Position numbers and translations under genes: made by a program. Under the pieces are notes generated by a model, which was not told where the DNA came from, did not search any database, and saw only the letters and a program-made list of their open reading frames with translations. A DNA stretch of 64,000 bases. Origin: Desulfocarbo indianensis. Its GTDB lineage: Bacteria > Desulfobacterota > Desulfarculia > Desulfarculales > Desulfarculaceae. Location of the stretch: assembly GCA_001184205.1 (NCBI GenBank), contig LBMP01000003.1, positions 434,001 to 498,000 of the forward strand. Direction: 5' to 3'. Shown here one piece after another: positions 44,746 to 53,488 of this stretch. How positions within the stretch are numbered: position 1 is the first letter of the stretch; each line of letters starts with the position of its first letter.

Positions 44746-45105
44746 ATGCCGGAACTGATCAAGAACATCGACCAGGCCAAGGTGCTGGATTTCGCCGATT
44801 TGGTGCGGTATCAGGAGGGCCAGGTGGTGAGCCGCACTCTGGCCCAGAACAACGCCCTCAGCCTGACCCTGTTCGCCTTCCCTCCCGGCGAGGGCATCAG
44901 CGCCCACACCGTGCCGGCCGACGCCCTGGTGCAGGTCCTGGATGGCGAGGCCTCGGTGACCATCGACGGCGAGAAGTTCACCGTGGCCGCGGGCCAGGCC
45001 ATTGTCATGCCCCAGGGCAAGCCCCACGCCCTGGACGCTATCCAGAGCTTCAAGATGCTCCTGGTGGTGGTCAAGGCCCCCCAGCAGACCCTGGCCCAGC
45101 TCTAG
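44746..45105 (+). CDS. Single-domain cupin protein
   Basis: A 119-aa RmlC-like cupin. Motif 1 is GEGISAHTVPADALVQVLDGEA, and motif 2 is PQGKPHALDAIQSFKMLLV. Only some of the usual metal-binding His/Glu residues are present, which suggests a small-molecule-binding rather than catalytic role. AAAGGA lies before the ATG. It follows the MetE-like gene by 23 bases and ends at a bidirectional terminator. Confidence 0.85.
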   Translation: MPELIKNIDQAKVLDFADLVRYQEGQVVSRTLAQNNALSLTLFAFPPGEGISAHTVPADALVQVLDGEASVTIDGEKFTVAAGQAIVMPQGKPHALDAIQSFKMLLVVVKAPQQTLAQL

Positions 45106-45146
45106 GGCTTGAGGCGGTTCACACGCCAGCGATCGACGCCGGCCAT

Positions 45147-45178
45147 AAAAAAAGAGGCCCCCTGGGGAGCCACTTTTT
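45147..45178. terminator. Bidirectional intrinsic terminator between convergent genes
   Basis: GGCCCCCTGGGGAGCC forms the stem. It is flanked by a run of seven A on the left and five T on the right, so it works for the cupin operon rightward and for the monooxygenase-like gene leftward. Confidence 0.75.
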
Positions 45179-45211
45179 ACGATCAAGTTCCGGCTACCGA
45201 TGGCGGCGGCC

Positions 45212-45511
45212 TTAGACCGCGTCCACGGCGCGCCAAACGCCGATCTCCGGCGGCGCGGCCAAGAGGTCCTGGATGCTCTCGCTCATCTTGATCATGTGGG
45301 GCGTCTGGCCGTGGGCGGCGAGGGCCTCCTCGCTCTGCCATATCTCATAAAACAAAAACACGGGCTTGCCCTCGGCGCTTTGGTGCAGGTCGTAACGCAG
45401 GCAGCCGTTCTCCCGGCGGACCTGGGGAACCACGGCGCCGAGTTCTTTCTTGAGCCGCTCCCCGGCTGCTTCCTTGCCGGTGACCACGGCCGTCACATAT
45501 ACCAGAGGCAT
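45212..45511 (-). CDS. Antibiotic-biosynthesis-monooxygenase (YgiN-like) domain protein
   Basis: A 99-aa dimeric ferredoxin-like-fold protein: MPLVYVTAVVTGKEAAGERLKKEL, then ENGCLRYDLHQSAEGKPVFLFYEIWQSEEALAAHGQTPHM, the typical ABM pattern with the W near the end of strand 3. Relatives are quinol monooxygenases or simply ligand-binding. The start at 45511 has AAAGGAGG just upstream; the frame runs on further, but that part overlaps the radical SAM gene out of frame. It lies 17 bases after the radical SAM stop and is probably the last gene of that operon. Confidence 0.85.
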   Translation of the reverse strand: MPLVYVTAVVTGKEAAGERLKKELGAVVPQVRRENGCLRYDLHQSAEGKPVFLFYEIWQSEEALAAHGQTPHMIKMSESIQDLLAAPPEIGVWRAVDAV

Positions 45512-45528
45512 GCCCCCCTCCTTTGCGA

Positions 45529-46800
45529 TCAGTCCAGCTTGGGATTGAAATAGCCGTGCTTCAAGCGGGGGAAGCGGCGCTTCAGTTCGGAGATGAGGTT
45601 TTCCAGGCCCAGGCGCTCCTCCAGGGGGCTTAAGCCCAGCTCGGCCAGGTACACCTCGGGGTCTATGTTCAAGTTGCGCCACTGGATCAAATCCAGCTTG
45701 GTGCGCTCCACGAAATCGAAAAGCGCCTGAGCCTCTTCCGGGCGGTCGTTCACCCCGGGCAGGGTGAGCAGGTTGATCGAGGCGTGGCCCCCGGCCTTTT
45801 TCACCGCCTCCACGCTGGCCACCGCGTCCGCGAAGGACCAGCCCCTCGGCCGGTAGTAGGCCTGGTGCCGCTCCGGGATCAGGCTGTTGGTGGAGACCCG
45901 GATGGAGCTGAGGCCCTCCCGCATGAGCCGGGCCACGGCCAGCGGCTTGGAGCCGTTGCTGTTCAGGTTGATGGTGCCTTTGGGCCGCTTTTGCCGGATC
46001 AGGTTGATGGATTCGGCCAGAAGCTCTTCCTGCAGGAGCGGCTCGCCCTCGCAGCCCTGGCCGAAGCTCACCAGGGGATCGCGGGCGTTGCGCAAATGGT
46101 AAAGCGCAACCTCGGCCACCTCCCTGGCGCTGGGGCTGAACTTCATGCGCTCCTGGGTGCAGGGGAAACGCCCCTCCGGCTGATCGTTGAGGCAGCCCAG
46201 ACAGGAGGCGTTGCAGGCCGGGCTGGTGGGCAAAGGCCCTTCCCAGCGGCCCAGCATGAGGTTCTTGGCCGCCGGGCAGGAATAGGTTAAAGCGCAGGTG
46301 CCCAGATGCTGCCACAGCCGGTTGTGGGGGTTCTCGCGCAGCCGCCGGTTGGCCTGGCTGGACAGGCGCGCCGGGCTGGGGAAGCGCGCGGGGTCCTGCC
46401 GGGGCAAGGGGTCCACCCTGAGGCCGGTGGCCACGAAACGGCCCTCGTGAAAGCCCACCGCCGCATAGGAAAAAAGCGGCAGGTTGGGCGCGCCGGGCCT
46501 GGTCTGGTAGGCGGCGCTCAGGGTGGCGGCATAAGCCGGTGCCATGAAGGCGGCCACCGCGGTAACCGTGCGCCTTTCATCCGAGGGATCGGTCTCCAGC
46601 ACCTCGAACACGCCGCCCCGCCCCACCCCCACCGGCATGCGACCCGGCAAGAGAAACAGCTCGCTGCCCTCCGGCAGGGGGATGCACTGGTGCTCCTCCA
46701 CCGTTTCCCAGCGGCCCCCGGCCGCGCCGGCCAGGGCCAGGCCGGGGTGATCGAAGATGTTGCCGTCGAAGTCGGCGTATAAAAGGCGGGGGGCTTTCAT
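45529..46800 (-). CDS. Radical SAM protein with CxxxCxxC in mid-chain
   Basis: A 423-aa protein. The first about 190 residues form an extra domain with several beta-like stretches and CALTYSCPAAKN, which may bind another metal. The radical SAM site is CNASCLGC (about residues 195-202), followed by FGQGCEGEP (SAM-binding Gly motif region) and INLNSNGSKP, IRVSTNSL and INLLTLPGVND. Product and substrate cannot be assigned. Its start overlaps the DUF362 stop by four bases, so the two are made together. A YgiN-like gene follows. Confidence 0.82.
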   Translation of the reverse strand: MKAPRLLYADFDGNIFDHPGLALAGAAGGRWETVEEHQCIPLPEGSELFLLPGRMPVGVGRGGVFEVLETDPSDERRTVTAVAAFMAPAYAATLSAAYQTRPGAPNLPLFSYAAVGFHEGRFVATGLRVDPLPRQDPARFPSPARLSSQANRRLRENPHNRLWQHLGTCALTYSCPAAKNLMLGRWEGPLPTSPACNASCLGCLNDQPEGRFPCTQERMKFSPSAREVAEVALYHLRNARDPLVSFGQGCEGEPLLQEELLAESINLIRQKRPKGTINLNSNGSKPLAVARLMREGLSSIRVSTNSLIPERHQAYYRPRGWSFADAVASVEAVKKAGGHASINLLTLPGVNDRPEEAQALFDFVERTKLDLIQWRNLNIDPEVYLAELGLSPLEERLGLENLISELKRRFPRLKHGYFNPKLD

Positions 46801-48125
46801 GCTTGGGCTCCGGGCTGGTAATCAGCCGGGTCAAAGCCCCGCTCGGCCGGATAGCGCTTGCTGAGCCCGGCCATGAAATGCCGGAAGGAGTCCAGCTCGG
46901 CGGCCACGCCGGCCTGGCGCAGGGCGTCCTGAATATCTTGCAGCTTGGGCGGGCACTGGGGAAGCTTGATCACCCGGCCCAGGCGGGGGTCGCCCCCCAA
47001 CTCCTTGACGATGCACTTGCCCGCCAGGATGGAGACCCTGGCCCGGCCCGAGGGCTGGGCCGCCTTGCCGGTGAGGAATTCCACGCCGTCCAGATCCTTG
47101 CCCGCGCCGGCGGTCAAAAGCATCACCAGGGCGGGGTTGAAAATGAACGAGCAGCCCGTGCACAGGCTGGCGTCGTATTTGGGCATGAAAACGCCCTTGA
47201 CGCCGGCCTTGGCAAAGGGCGCCGGCGTCCATTCATCCGCCCAGGGGAAATCCCAGGGCAGATTCAGGCGCACGTCCTCGATGGCCACCCCGCCCAGCGG
47301 CCGGGGCAGGGTCAGATCCCGGCCCAGAAGCCGGGCCATCTCCACCAAGTGCGCCACCTGGCCGGGCTCCTGGCCTATCACCGCCGCGCCCACCAGGTCG
47401 GCGTCCAGGGCGTCGCGGGCGGCGATCAAAAGATCGGCGCGCTGGGCCGTGCCGAAATGCATGGGCCCCCTGGCCAGGGCGTAGCGCCCGTCTATGACGG
47501 CCAGGTCCGGGTAGAGCGCCTGGGCCATGAGCGCCACGTTGCGGTCCAGGTTGAGCCCCCGGTCGTGGCAGGCCGCCTTGGACTGGCGGTGCAGGCCGCC
47601 CTTCATGTTTTTCAGGGCCAGGGAAACCTTGCACTGGCCGTGGGTTTTTAACACCGGCAGGCTGATGACGAAATCGGCCTCCAAAAGCGGTTTGGCCAGC
47701 TTCAGCCTGAGTCCGTCCAGCGTCACTTCCTCGAAGGGCCCCTGGTTCAGGTCCACCAGCTCCAGGCCGTAGCGCCGGACCAGTTCCGGATAGCCCAGGA
47801 TGTCCATGGTGGCTTGCGTGCTGGTGCCGGCCTCCTTGTTCACCAGGCCGCCGTCGCCCAAAAAAAGCCGCGTCACGCCGTGATCCTTGAGCAGGCGGAC
47901 CAGGGCCTCCACCAGGGCGGTGGTGGTCACCACCCCAAAGGGCGGCACCGAAAATTTGCTGGGCAGGCCCACCAGATTGGGTTTCAGAAAAACCGAGCCT
48001 TGCTTGGGCAGATGGGCAAGCCCCTGGCATGAATCCAGGGCCTGGGCCAGGGCGTCCCGCACGTCGCCCTGCATGCGTATGAGGGCCGCGGGACCCCTGG
48101 GAGGCGTTTTGCGCTTGTTGATCAC
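46797..48125 (-). CDS. DUF362-domain protein
   Basis: A 442-aa protein of the DUF362 family. The start block VFLKPNLVGLPSKF, VVTTTALVEALVRLLKDHG, FVISLPVLKTHGQCKVSLALKNMKGG and VIDGRYAL are the family core. A CTGC near LCTGCSFIFNPALVM suggests partial iron-sulfur ligation, but the usual ferredoxin-type 2x[4Fe-4S] tail is missing. The family is common in anaerobes and its role is unknown. It is translationally coupled to the radical SAM gene (ATGA). Confidence 0.85.
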   Translation of the reverse strand: MINKRKTPPRGPAALIRMQGDVRDALAQALDSCQGLAHLPKQGSVFLKPNLVGLPSKFSVPPFGVVTTTALVEALVRLLKDHGVTRLFLGDGGLVNKEAGTSTQATMDILGYPELVRRYGLELVDLNQGPFEEVTLDGLRLKLAKPLLEADFVISLPVLKTHGQCKVSLALKNMKGGLHRQSKAACHDRGLNLDRNVALMAQALYPDLAVIDGRYALARGPMHFGTAQRADLLIAARDALDADLVGAAVIGQEPGQVAHLVEMARLLGRDLTLPRPLGGVAIEDVRLNLPWDFPWADEWTPAPFAKAGVKGVFMPKYDASLCTGCSFIFNPALVMLLTAGAGKDLDGVEFLTGKAAQPSGRARVSILAGKCIVKELGGDPRLGRVIKLPQCPPKLQDIQDALRQAGVAAELDSFRHFMAGLSKRYPAERGFDPADYQPGAQA

Positions 48126-48203
48126 CTGGTTGGTTTCCTTTGCCGATCGGGTGCGGGCCCCTAAGGATTAGCACCTAGTCCGGTCCCTGACAAGGCCGCA
48201 AAA

Positions 48204-50606
48204 TCACGGCTTGAGCAAAAGGCGGTGTTTGGCGTTCTGCTCGATGGCCCGGTCGCTGAACCACCAATAGCGCTTTACGCCGTTCATGAAGGCCGGAACC
48301 TGATCGCTCAAATGGGGGCTGAACAAGCGGCCGGTGACGCCGCCGGGCAGCACGGCCATGATCTTGTCCGGGTCGGCCAGATCCACCACTATGCGCAGGG
48401 CCGCGCTCACCGTGACCTGAAAGGGCCGGGCCGTGGAATACCTGGCCCGGTAAACGGTTTCCGAGGAGCCGCCCATGGGCAGAGGCCCGCTGCCCAGGAT
48501 TCCCTTGGCAAAGCCATCCCTGGCCAGGGGGTTGACCAGCTCCAGGTTGTGCACCGCGCCCCAGCGCCAGGCGGCCGGGTCGTCGCCCAGGCGCCGGCTC
48601 AGTTGGTCCAGGGCGGTCATGCCGGCCCGCCGGAATATATCTTCCGGGGTCTCGATCTTGCCGGTGGTGCGCCTGTCGTCGAACCAGGACGAACCGCCCG
48701 CCTTGATCATGGCCAGCAAGCGCTCCTGCCAGAAATAGATATTTTCAAGCAAGGCGTCGGTCAGCTTGGGGCCCAGGTCGTCCTCGAACACCTGACGGGC
48801 GAACTCCAGGAGCACCGCCTGGAACACCAGGGGCGCGGCCTGGTCCGCCTGGTCGCGCAGGTCCCATTCCCTCAGGAGCCGCGCCAGGGGCCGGGTCTTG
48901 GGGCCCCGCTCCAGGGCCGCGGCCATCAGGGGAACCAGTTCCTTGGCCAAGAGGTTCATGGTGTCGCGCTGGTATTCCCAATGGGCAGAGGCGGGCCGGG
49001 GCTCCGGCGCGGAGAGCAACTGCTTTATGCGGGCGTAACGAAAGCTGGAGGCGGCCAGGGAGGAATAATAATAGGGGAACCGGCCGTCCACCGTGTAATG
49101 GTTGGCCGTGGCCAGCCAGCCCCGTTCGGGATTCAGGGCGTGGGGCATCTCGGCCTGGGGAATCCAGCCGGTCCAGTTGTCCTGGCCGCTTGCCACCTTT
49201 TGGGGAAGCGCCGCCTCGCCCTGGGCGCGGATGGGCAGGCGGCCCGACACCCGCCAGCCTAGGTTGCCCTGGGAATCGGCGAACACCCAGTTGAGCACCA
49301 GCATGGAGACCCGTTGCAGGGCCTGGTCCAGTTGGGCCGCGTTCTGGACTTGCAAGACCCTCACCAGGCCGATGTCGGGCAACATGCTTTCCGCCGCGGC
49401 CCAGCGCAAGGTCATCACCCGGCCGGCGCCCAAACCCGGCAGCAGGCCGGAAACCACCGGCCCCCGCGTGGTCAGCCTGATGCTTATCTTTTCCTCGCGG
49501 AAGCTGTTCTCAGCCTCCGGGTCCTTGATACGCAGGGTTTCCTCGATGATCTCAAAGGGCTTGGACTGGCCGCCTTCCAGGTAGCGCTGCGGGTCCTGGG
49601 GGTCCAGGGTTTCCAAGTACAAATCCTGCACGTCGCCGTAGGCGTTGGTCATGGCCAGGGCCAGGCTTTGGGTGCGGCCGAGGACCATGCCCGGCATGCC
49701 GGGGATCATGGCCCCCACCGCCCGGGTCTCCGGCGTGATCAGGCCCAGGGGATACCAGGGGCCCGGCAGGATGCGGGCGTCCAGATGGGGGTCGCCGGCC
49801 ACGATGGGTTTGCCCGCCGGATTCCGGCGGGAAGACACGGCCCAGTTGTTGGAGCCCAGCCTGAGGGGGGAGTCTTCCTGCCAGCCCGCCAGGAGGCCAT
49901 CGGCCAGCACGCCCACCGGCCCCGCCCCCGCGGCCAGGGGTTTGGCCGGCGCGGGCGCGGGGGAGACGTCCGGGTTCACGTTCAGGGGCATTATCTCGGC
50001 GGCCCGCTCGGGACCCACCTTGTCCACCAGGGCCTGGGCCGTGATCTCGTGTTGCAGGTTGCCGGAGGTGGAAAAGGCCATCAGGTACAGAATCGAAAGC
50101 GAATCCTCCACCCGCCAGGGCTCGGCCGCTATGCCGGCCAGCTTGAACTCCAAGGGCAGGTCGCCGGGACAAAGCCGGATAAAGGCGTTCACCCCGTCCA
50201 CGTAGCGCTGGATCACCCGCCGGTTGCGCTGGTGCAAGATGGCGGTTTGCTTCTTGGCCAGGCGCAGGACGCCGATGGTGCGCATGCGGAGGTCCAGGTC
50301 GCGGCCTTTAGGTCCGATCAGCTCCGAGATGCGCCCCGCCGCGTAAAGCCGGGTGAGCTGCATTTGAAAAAGGCGGTCCTGGGCGGTGACAAAGCCCTGG
50401 GCCAGAAGGGCGTCGTCCAGGTTGGCGGCGTGGATATAGGCCATGCCCTGGGCGTCGCGCTTGACCGTGACCGGCGCGCTCAAGCCGGGGAGGGTGAGCT
50501 CGCCGTCTTTCTGGTAGCCGTTGAGCCAGGGCGCGGCCTCGATGACCGCCACCGCGGCCGCCGCCACGATCAGAGCCAGCCAGAGAAAGCGTTTCAGCCA
50601 CTTCAT
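48204..50606 (-). CDS. Penicillin acylase family (Ntn-hydrolase) protein
   Basis: An 800-aa periplasmic or membrane-anchored amidase precursor. One N-terminal hydrophobic helix (about 5-25) is followed by the alpha-chain region (PVTVKRDAQGMAYIHAANLDDALLAQGFVTAQDRLFQMQ). The autoprocessing site is LG|SNNWAVS, where Ser252 becomes the N-terminal nucleophile of the beta chain, followed by GDPHLDARILPGPWYPLGL. Family members cleave amides of aromatic or acyl side chains, including acyl-homoserine lactones. Substrate is unknown. A ribosome binding site is weak; a stem CTCCCC/GGGGAG lies in the spacer upstream. Confidence 0.9.
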   Translation of the reverse strand: MKWLKRFLWLALIVAAAAVAVIEAAPWLNGYQKDGELTLPGLSAPVTVKRDAQGMAYIHAANLDDALLAQGFVTAQDRLFQMQLTRLYAAGRISELIGPKGRDLDLRMRTIGVLRLAKKQTAILHQRNRRVIQRYVDGVNAFIRLCPGDLPLEFKLAGIAAEPWRVEDSLSILYLMAFSTSGNLQHEITAQALVDKVGPERAAEIMPLNVNPDVSPAPAPAKPLAAGAGPVGVLADGLLAGWQEDSPLRLGSNNWAVSSRRNPAGKPIVAGDPHLDARILPGPWYPLGLITPETRAVGAMIPGMPGMVLGRTQSLALAMTNAYGDVQDLYLETLDPQDPQRYLEGGQSKPFEIIEETLRIKDPEAENSFREEKISIRLTTRGPVVSGLLPGLGAGRVMTLRWAAAESMLPDIGLVRVLQVQNAAQLDQALQRVSMLVLNWVFADSQGNLGWRVSGRLPIRAQGEAALPQKVASGQDNWTGWIPQAEMPHALNPERGWLATANHYTVDGRFPYYYSSLAASSFRYARIKQLLSAPEPRPASAHWEYQRDTMNLLAKELVPLMAAALERGPKTRPLARLLREWDLRDQADQAAPLVFQAVLLEFARQVFEDDLGPKLTDALLENIYFWQERLLAMIKAGGSSWFDDRRTTGKIETPEDIFRRAGMTALDQLSRRLGDDPAAWRWGAVHNLELVNPLARDGFAKGILGSGPLPMGGSSETVYRARYSTARPFQVTVSAALRIVVDLADPDKIMAVLPGGVTGRLFSPHLSDQVPAFMNGVKRYWWFSDRAIEQNAKHRLLLKP

Positions 50607-50662
50607 TTAATGCTCCCCCCGCGCATGATGGTCTCCCCTCGGGGGAGCTTGCCCAAAAGGGC

Positions 50663-51178
50663 CTAAGCCTTGATCAACAGGTACTCCACCTCCAGCGCGG
50701 GCAGCATCCAGGCCAGGTGCTGCTCATAGGCTCCGGGGTGGCGGTTGGCCCAGGCGGCCAGGCCCAATTTGCCGTTGCGCCCGAAAATCAGGCGGCGGCC
50801 TTGCATTTTGAAAGCGAAATCCAGGGGCAGGAAATCATCGCCGGCCAGGCCGCAGAAATAATCCAGGCTGAAATAGCCCAGGTGGCGCTGATGGGTGGGA
50901 TCGGTAAAAGAGGCGGCCGCGGAAAAATGGGGGGTGAGGATCTGCACCTCGCCGCCGGGCTTGGTCACCCGGTGCACCTCGGCCAGGAAGCGCTTCAGGT
51001 CGGGCACGTGCTCCACGATGTGGCGCAAGCGCACCCGCGGAAAAATCCCGCCACTGAAGGGCAACCCTTGGCCCGCGTCGGCCACCACGTCCACGCCGGG
51101 GTGGCGGGCCAGATCTAAGCCCACCGCGCCGCCGGCCTTGTTGCGGCCGCAGCCTATGTCCAGGATGCTGGGCGGCAT
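50663..51178 (-). CDS. Class I SAM-dependent methyltransferase
   Basis: A 171-aa soluble methyltransferase. SAM motif I is ILDIGCGRNKAGG, motif II is around GVDVVADAGQGLPF, and RLRHIVEHVPDLKRFLAEVHRVTKPGGEVQI covers motif III and the post-motif strand. I start at 51178, where AAGGAGAGC precedes the ATG; the longer frame upstream is Arg/Gly/Pro-rich and overlaps the antiporter gene. The substrate may be a sugar or lipid, as often in glycan gene regions, but nothing shows this. Confidence 0.82.
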   Translation of the reverse strand: MPPSILDIGCGRNKAGGAVGLDLARHPGVDVVADAGQGLPFSGGIFPRVRLRHIVEHVPDLKRFLAEVHRVTKPGGEVQILTPHFSAAASFTDPTHQRHLGYFSLDYFCGLAGDDFLPLDFAFKMQGRRLIFGRNGKLGLAAWANRHPGAYEQHLAWMLPALEVEYLLIKA

Positions 51179-51234
51179 GCTCTCCTTGTTGGCGCCGGCC
51201 ACGCGGCCCCAGCGGGCCGTTCGACCTGCCGGCG

Positions 51235-52170
51235 CTAGAAAACCCCGCCCAAGGTGCCGATGAACAGGGCGAAAATCAATAAAAGGAACAGGCCGGGAGT
51301 GCGGCCGATGACCCCGCGCTGGGCAAAGACAAGAAACACCAGGCTCACCGCCAGCATGAAGGGCACGCCCACCCCCCACACCGAGGCGCTCACCGGCAGG
51401 GGCTTCACCAGGGCGGGGGCTCCCATCACCAGAAACGAATTGCAGATGTTGGAGCCCACCACGTTGCCCACGCTCAGGTCGTTGTAGTTTTTCTTGGCCG
51501 CGGCCAGGCTAACCACCAGTTCCGGCAGGCTGGAGCCCACCGCCACCACGGTGAGGGCCAGCACCGAGGCGTCGGCCAGGCCCAAGAGCGCGGTGAGCCT
51601 GGTCACGGCCTTCACCGTGAAATCCGCGCCGAAATAAACCGCCACCGCGCCGGCCGCGATCCAGACGACCATGGAGGCCTTGAACACGCCTTCCCTGGCC
51701 TCGGGCTGGGATCGGCGCTGCTCGCGCACGGTGTGGACCAGGTAAAGGCCGTACATGAGCAGCAAGATCACGCCCTCGCCCCGGCTGACCGCGCCGCTGT
51801 GGGCCATGAGGGTTATGACGAAGGCGGCCAGCAGCATGATGGGCAGATCCATGCGCATCAGCTTGGGGCTCACCGAAAACCCCCGGAAGGCTAAAGCCGC
51901 CGCGCCCATGATGAGGGTTATGTTGGCCACGTTGGAGCCGATCACCGTGCCCGCCACGAACTCGCCGGCCCCGGTGAACACCGAAACCAGACTGGCCGCC
52001 AGCTCCGGCAGGCTGGTGCCCAGGGCCACCAGGGTCACCCCCACCACGAAATCGGGCACCCCCAGGGCGCGGGCCAGGAGGGCGGCGTTATCCACGAACA
52101 CGTCCGCGCCCTTGAGCAAAACCGCCAGGGCGGCCACCAGCACCAGCGACCAAAGAAGAATATCCGGCAA
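51235..52170 (-). CDS. Calcium/sodium antiporter (CaCA family, YrbG-like)
   Basis: A 311-aa inner-membrane exchanger with two inverted alpha repeats: GTSLPELAASLVS...GSNVANI in the first half and GSSLPELVVSLAA...GSNICNS in the second. The Glu in each is a cation ligand. About ten hydrophobic segments. It exports Ca2+ in exchange for Na+ or H+. The start is TTG at 52170 with AAGGAG 9 bases upstream. A promoter-like pair lies at 52242-52270. Confidence 0.92.
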   Translation of the reverse strand: MPDILLWSLVLVAALAVLLKGADVFVDNAALLARALGVPDFVVGVTLVALGTSLPELAASLVSVFTGAGEFVAGTVIGSNVANITLIMGAAALAFRGFSVSPKLMRMDLPIMLLAAFVITLMAHSGAVSRGEGVILLLMYGLYLVHTVREQRRSQPEAREGVFKASMVVWIAAGAVAVYFGADFTVKAVTRLTALLGLADASVLALTVVAVGSSLPELVVSLAAAKKNYNDLSVGNVVGSNICNSFLVMGAPALVKPLPVSASVWGVGVPFMLAVSLVFLVFAQRGVIGRTPGLFLLLIFALFIGTLGGVF

Positions 52171-52241
52171 ACGCCTCTCTCCTTAATCAGGCCCGGCCCG
52201 CCAACGCGCGTCAGGCAAACCGCGCCGAGCCAGGAGCGGTT

Positions 52242-52270
52242 AGTATAACAAGGCGCTTGCCGGCAAACAA
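52242..52270 (-). promoter_or_regulatory. Sigma70-type promoter for the antiporter gene
   Basis: Read leftward: -35 TTGTTT, a 17-base spacer, -10 TATACT (five of six consensus bases). It lies about 70 bases before the TTG start at 52170. Confidence 0.4.
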
Positions 52271-52383
52271 CCGGACCCGGACCCCCGCCGCCCCCCGGCC
52301 GACCCCCGCTTGACTTGAGCAGGCTCAAAGTGTACTGCTTAGCCAAGCGGATTGGCAGCCCCACAATATTGGGAAGATTTCTC

Positions 52384-53478
52384 ATGCTTAAGCTAATGCT
52401 GGGCGGCCTCAAGGCCGGCCTGCGCCAGCCATATCTGATGCTGAACCGCCGCCGCCGCAGGGTGGTGCGGCCCTTGTTCCTGGACTACGCCGTGACTTGG
52501 CGCTGCAACTCACGCTGCGTCATGTGCGACACCTGGAAATCGGGCCCCGACGACCCGGTCAGCGGCGCGCCGGAGCTCTCCGTGGAGGAGTTGGACCACA
52601 TCCTCAAGCGCGACGCCGACTTCCTGGCCGCCATCAAAAAAGTGGGCATCACCGGCGGCGAACCCTTCCTCAGGCCCGACCTGGCCGACCTGGTGCGGGT
52701 GCTGCACGCCCGCCTGCCCAGGGCGCGCATGTCCCTGGTGAGCAACGGCCTGCTCACCCAGCGCATCCTGAAGACCCTCGGCGAGATCAGAAGCTTTTTC
52801 CCGGAGCTGGTCTTCAGCGTTTCCCTGGACGGCATCGGACAAATCCACGACACGGTGCGCGGAGTGCCGGGCGCCTACGACAAGGCCCTGGCCACCATCA
52901 AGGGAGCCCAGGGCCTGGGCTTCACCGTGACCAGCGGCATGACCATTTCCGAGATCAACCACGACCAGATAGAGCCGCTTTCCCAAATGCTCGGCCGGAT
53001 GGGCGTGGATTTCTCCTGCAACCTGCAAGAACGGGGGGCCAATTTTCACAACCGGGGCCAGGCCGGCGGGCTTTCGCCGGAGCAGCGCGCCAGGGTGCGC
53101 CAGGACCTGGCCAGGTTTTCCCACCACTTCTACATGGACAACGTGCGCCAGCAGTTGGACGGAGCCCAGCGCACCCTGCCCTGCTATTCCGGCTACACCA
53201 GTTATTTCCTGACCCCCTTCGGCGGGGTGGCGGTGTGCAATCTTTTAGGCGAGCCCCTGGGCAATTTGCGCGAAACCGGTTTTAGGGATATAGCTGACGC
53301 GCCCGAGACCTGGCAGCGCAGGGAGGAGCTGGCCGGCTGCACCTGCTGGTCGCAGTGCGAGGTCAAAAACGCCGCCGCCTCGGCGCCCTGGCATGTATTG
53401 AAATGGCTGGCGCGGAATCCCCATAAACGCGCCTTTTTGAAACACTACGCTAAAAAGGCAGGGGTCTTGCCCCGCTAG
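52384..53478 (+). CDS. Radical SAM/SPASM-like protein in a glycan gene cluster
   Basis: A 364-aa protein. The [4Fe-4S] motif CNSRCVMC lies near residue 40, with GITGGEPFLRPDL and FSVSLDGIGQIHD as SAM-binding blocks. The C-terminus has CYSGYTSYFLTPFGGVAVCN and CTCWSQCE, resembling a SPASM/Twitch auxiliary cluster site. Start choice: ATG 52384; a frame upstream to a TTG at 52315 is possible. The polyprenol-phosphate mannosyltransferase-like gene follows by 10 bases. It may modify a cell-surface or peptide substrate, but this is not shown. Confidence 0.85.
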   Translation: MLKLMLGGLKAGLRQPYLMLNRRRRRVVRPLFLDYAVTWRCNSRCVMCDTWKSGPDDPVSGAPELSVEELDHILKRDADFLAAIKKVGITGGEPFLRPDLADLVRVLHARLPRARMSLVSNGLLTQRILKTLGEIRSFFPELVFSVSLDGIGQIHDTVRGVPGAYDKALATIKGAQGLGFTVTSGMTISEINHDQIEPLSQMLGRMGVDFSCNLQERGANFHNRGQAGGLSPEQRARVRQDLARFSHHFYMDNVRQQLDGAQRTLPCYSGYTSYFLTPFGGVAVCNLLGEPLGNLRETGFRDIADAPETWQRREELAGCTCWSQCEVKNAAASAPWHVLKWLARNPHKRAFLKHYAKKAGVLPR

Positions 53479-53488
53479 CAGAGGTGCC

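Noticed and set aside
45512-46315. Long N-terminal extension of the YgiN-like protein
   Set aside because: Overlaps the radical SAM gene out of frame. The AAAGGAGG-ATG start at 45511 gives the normal family length.
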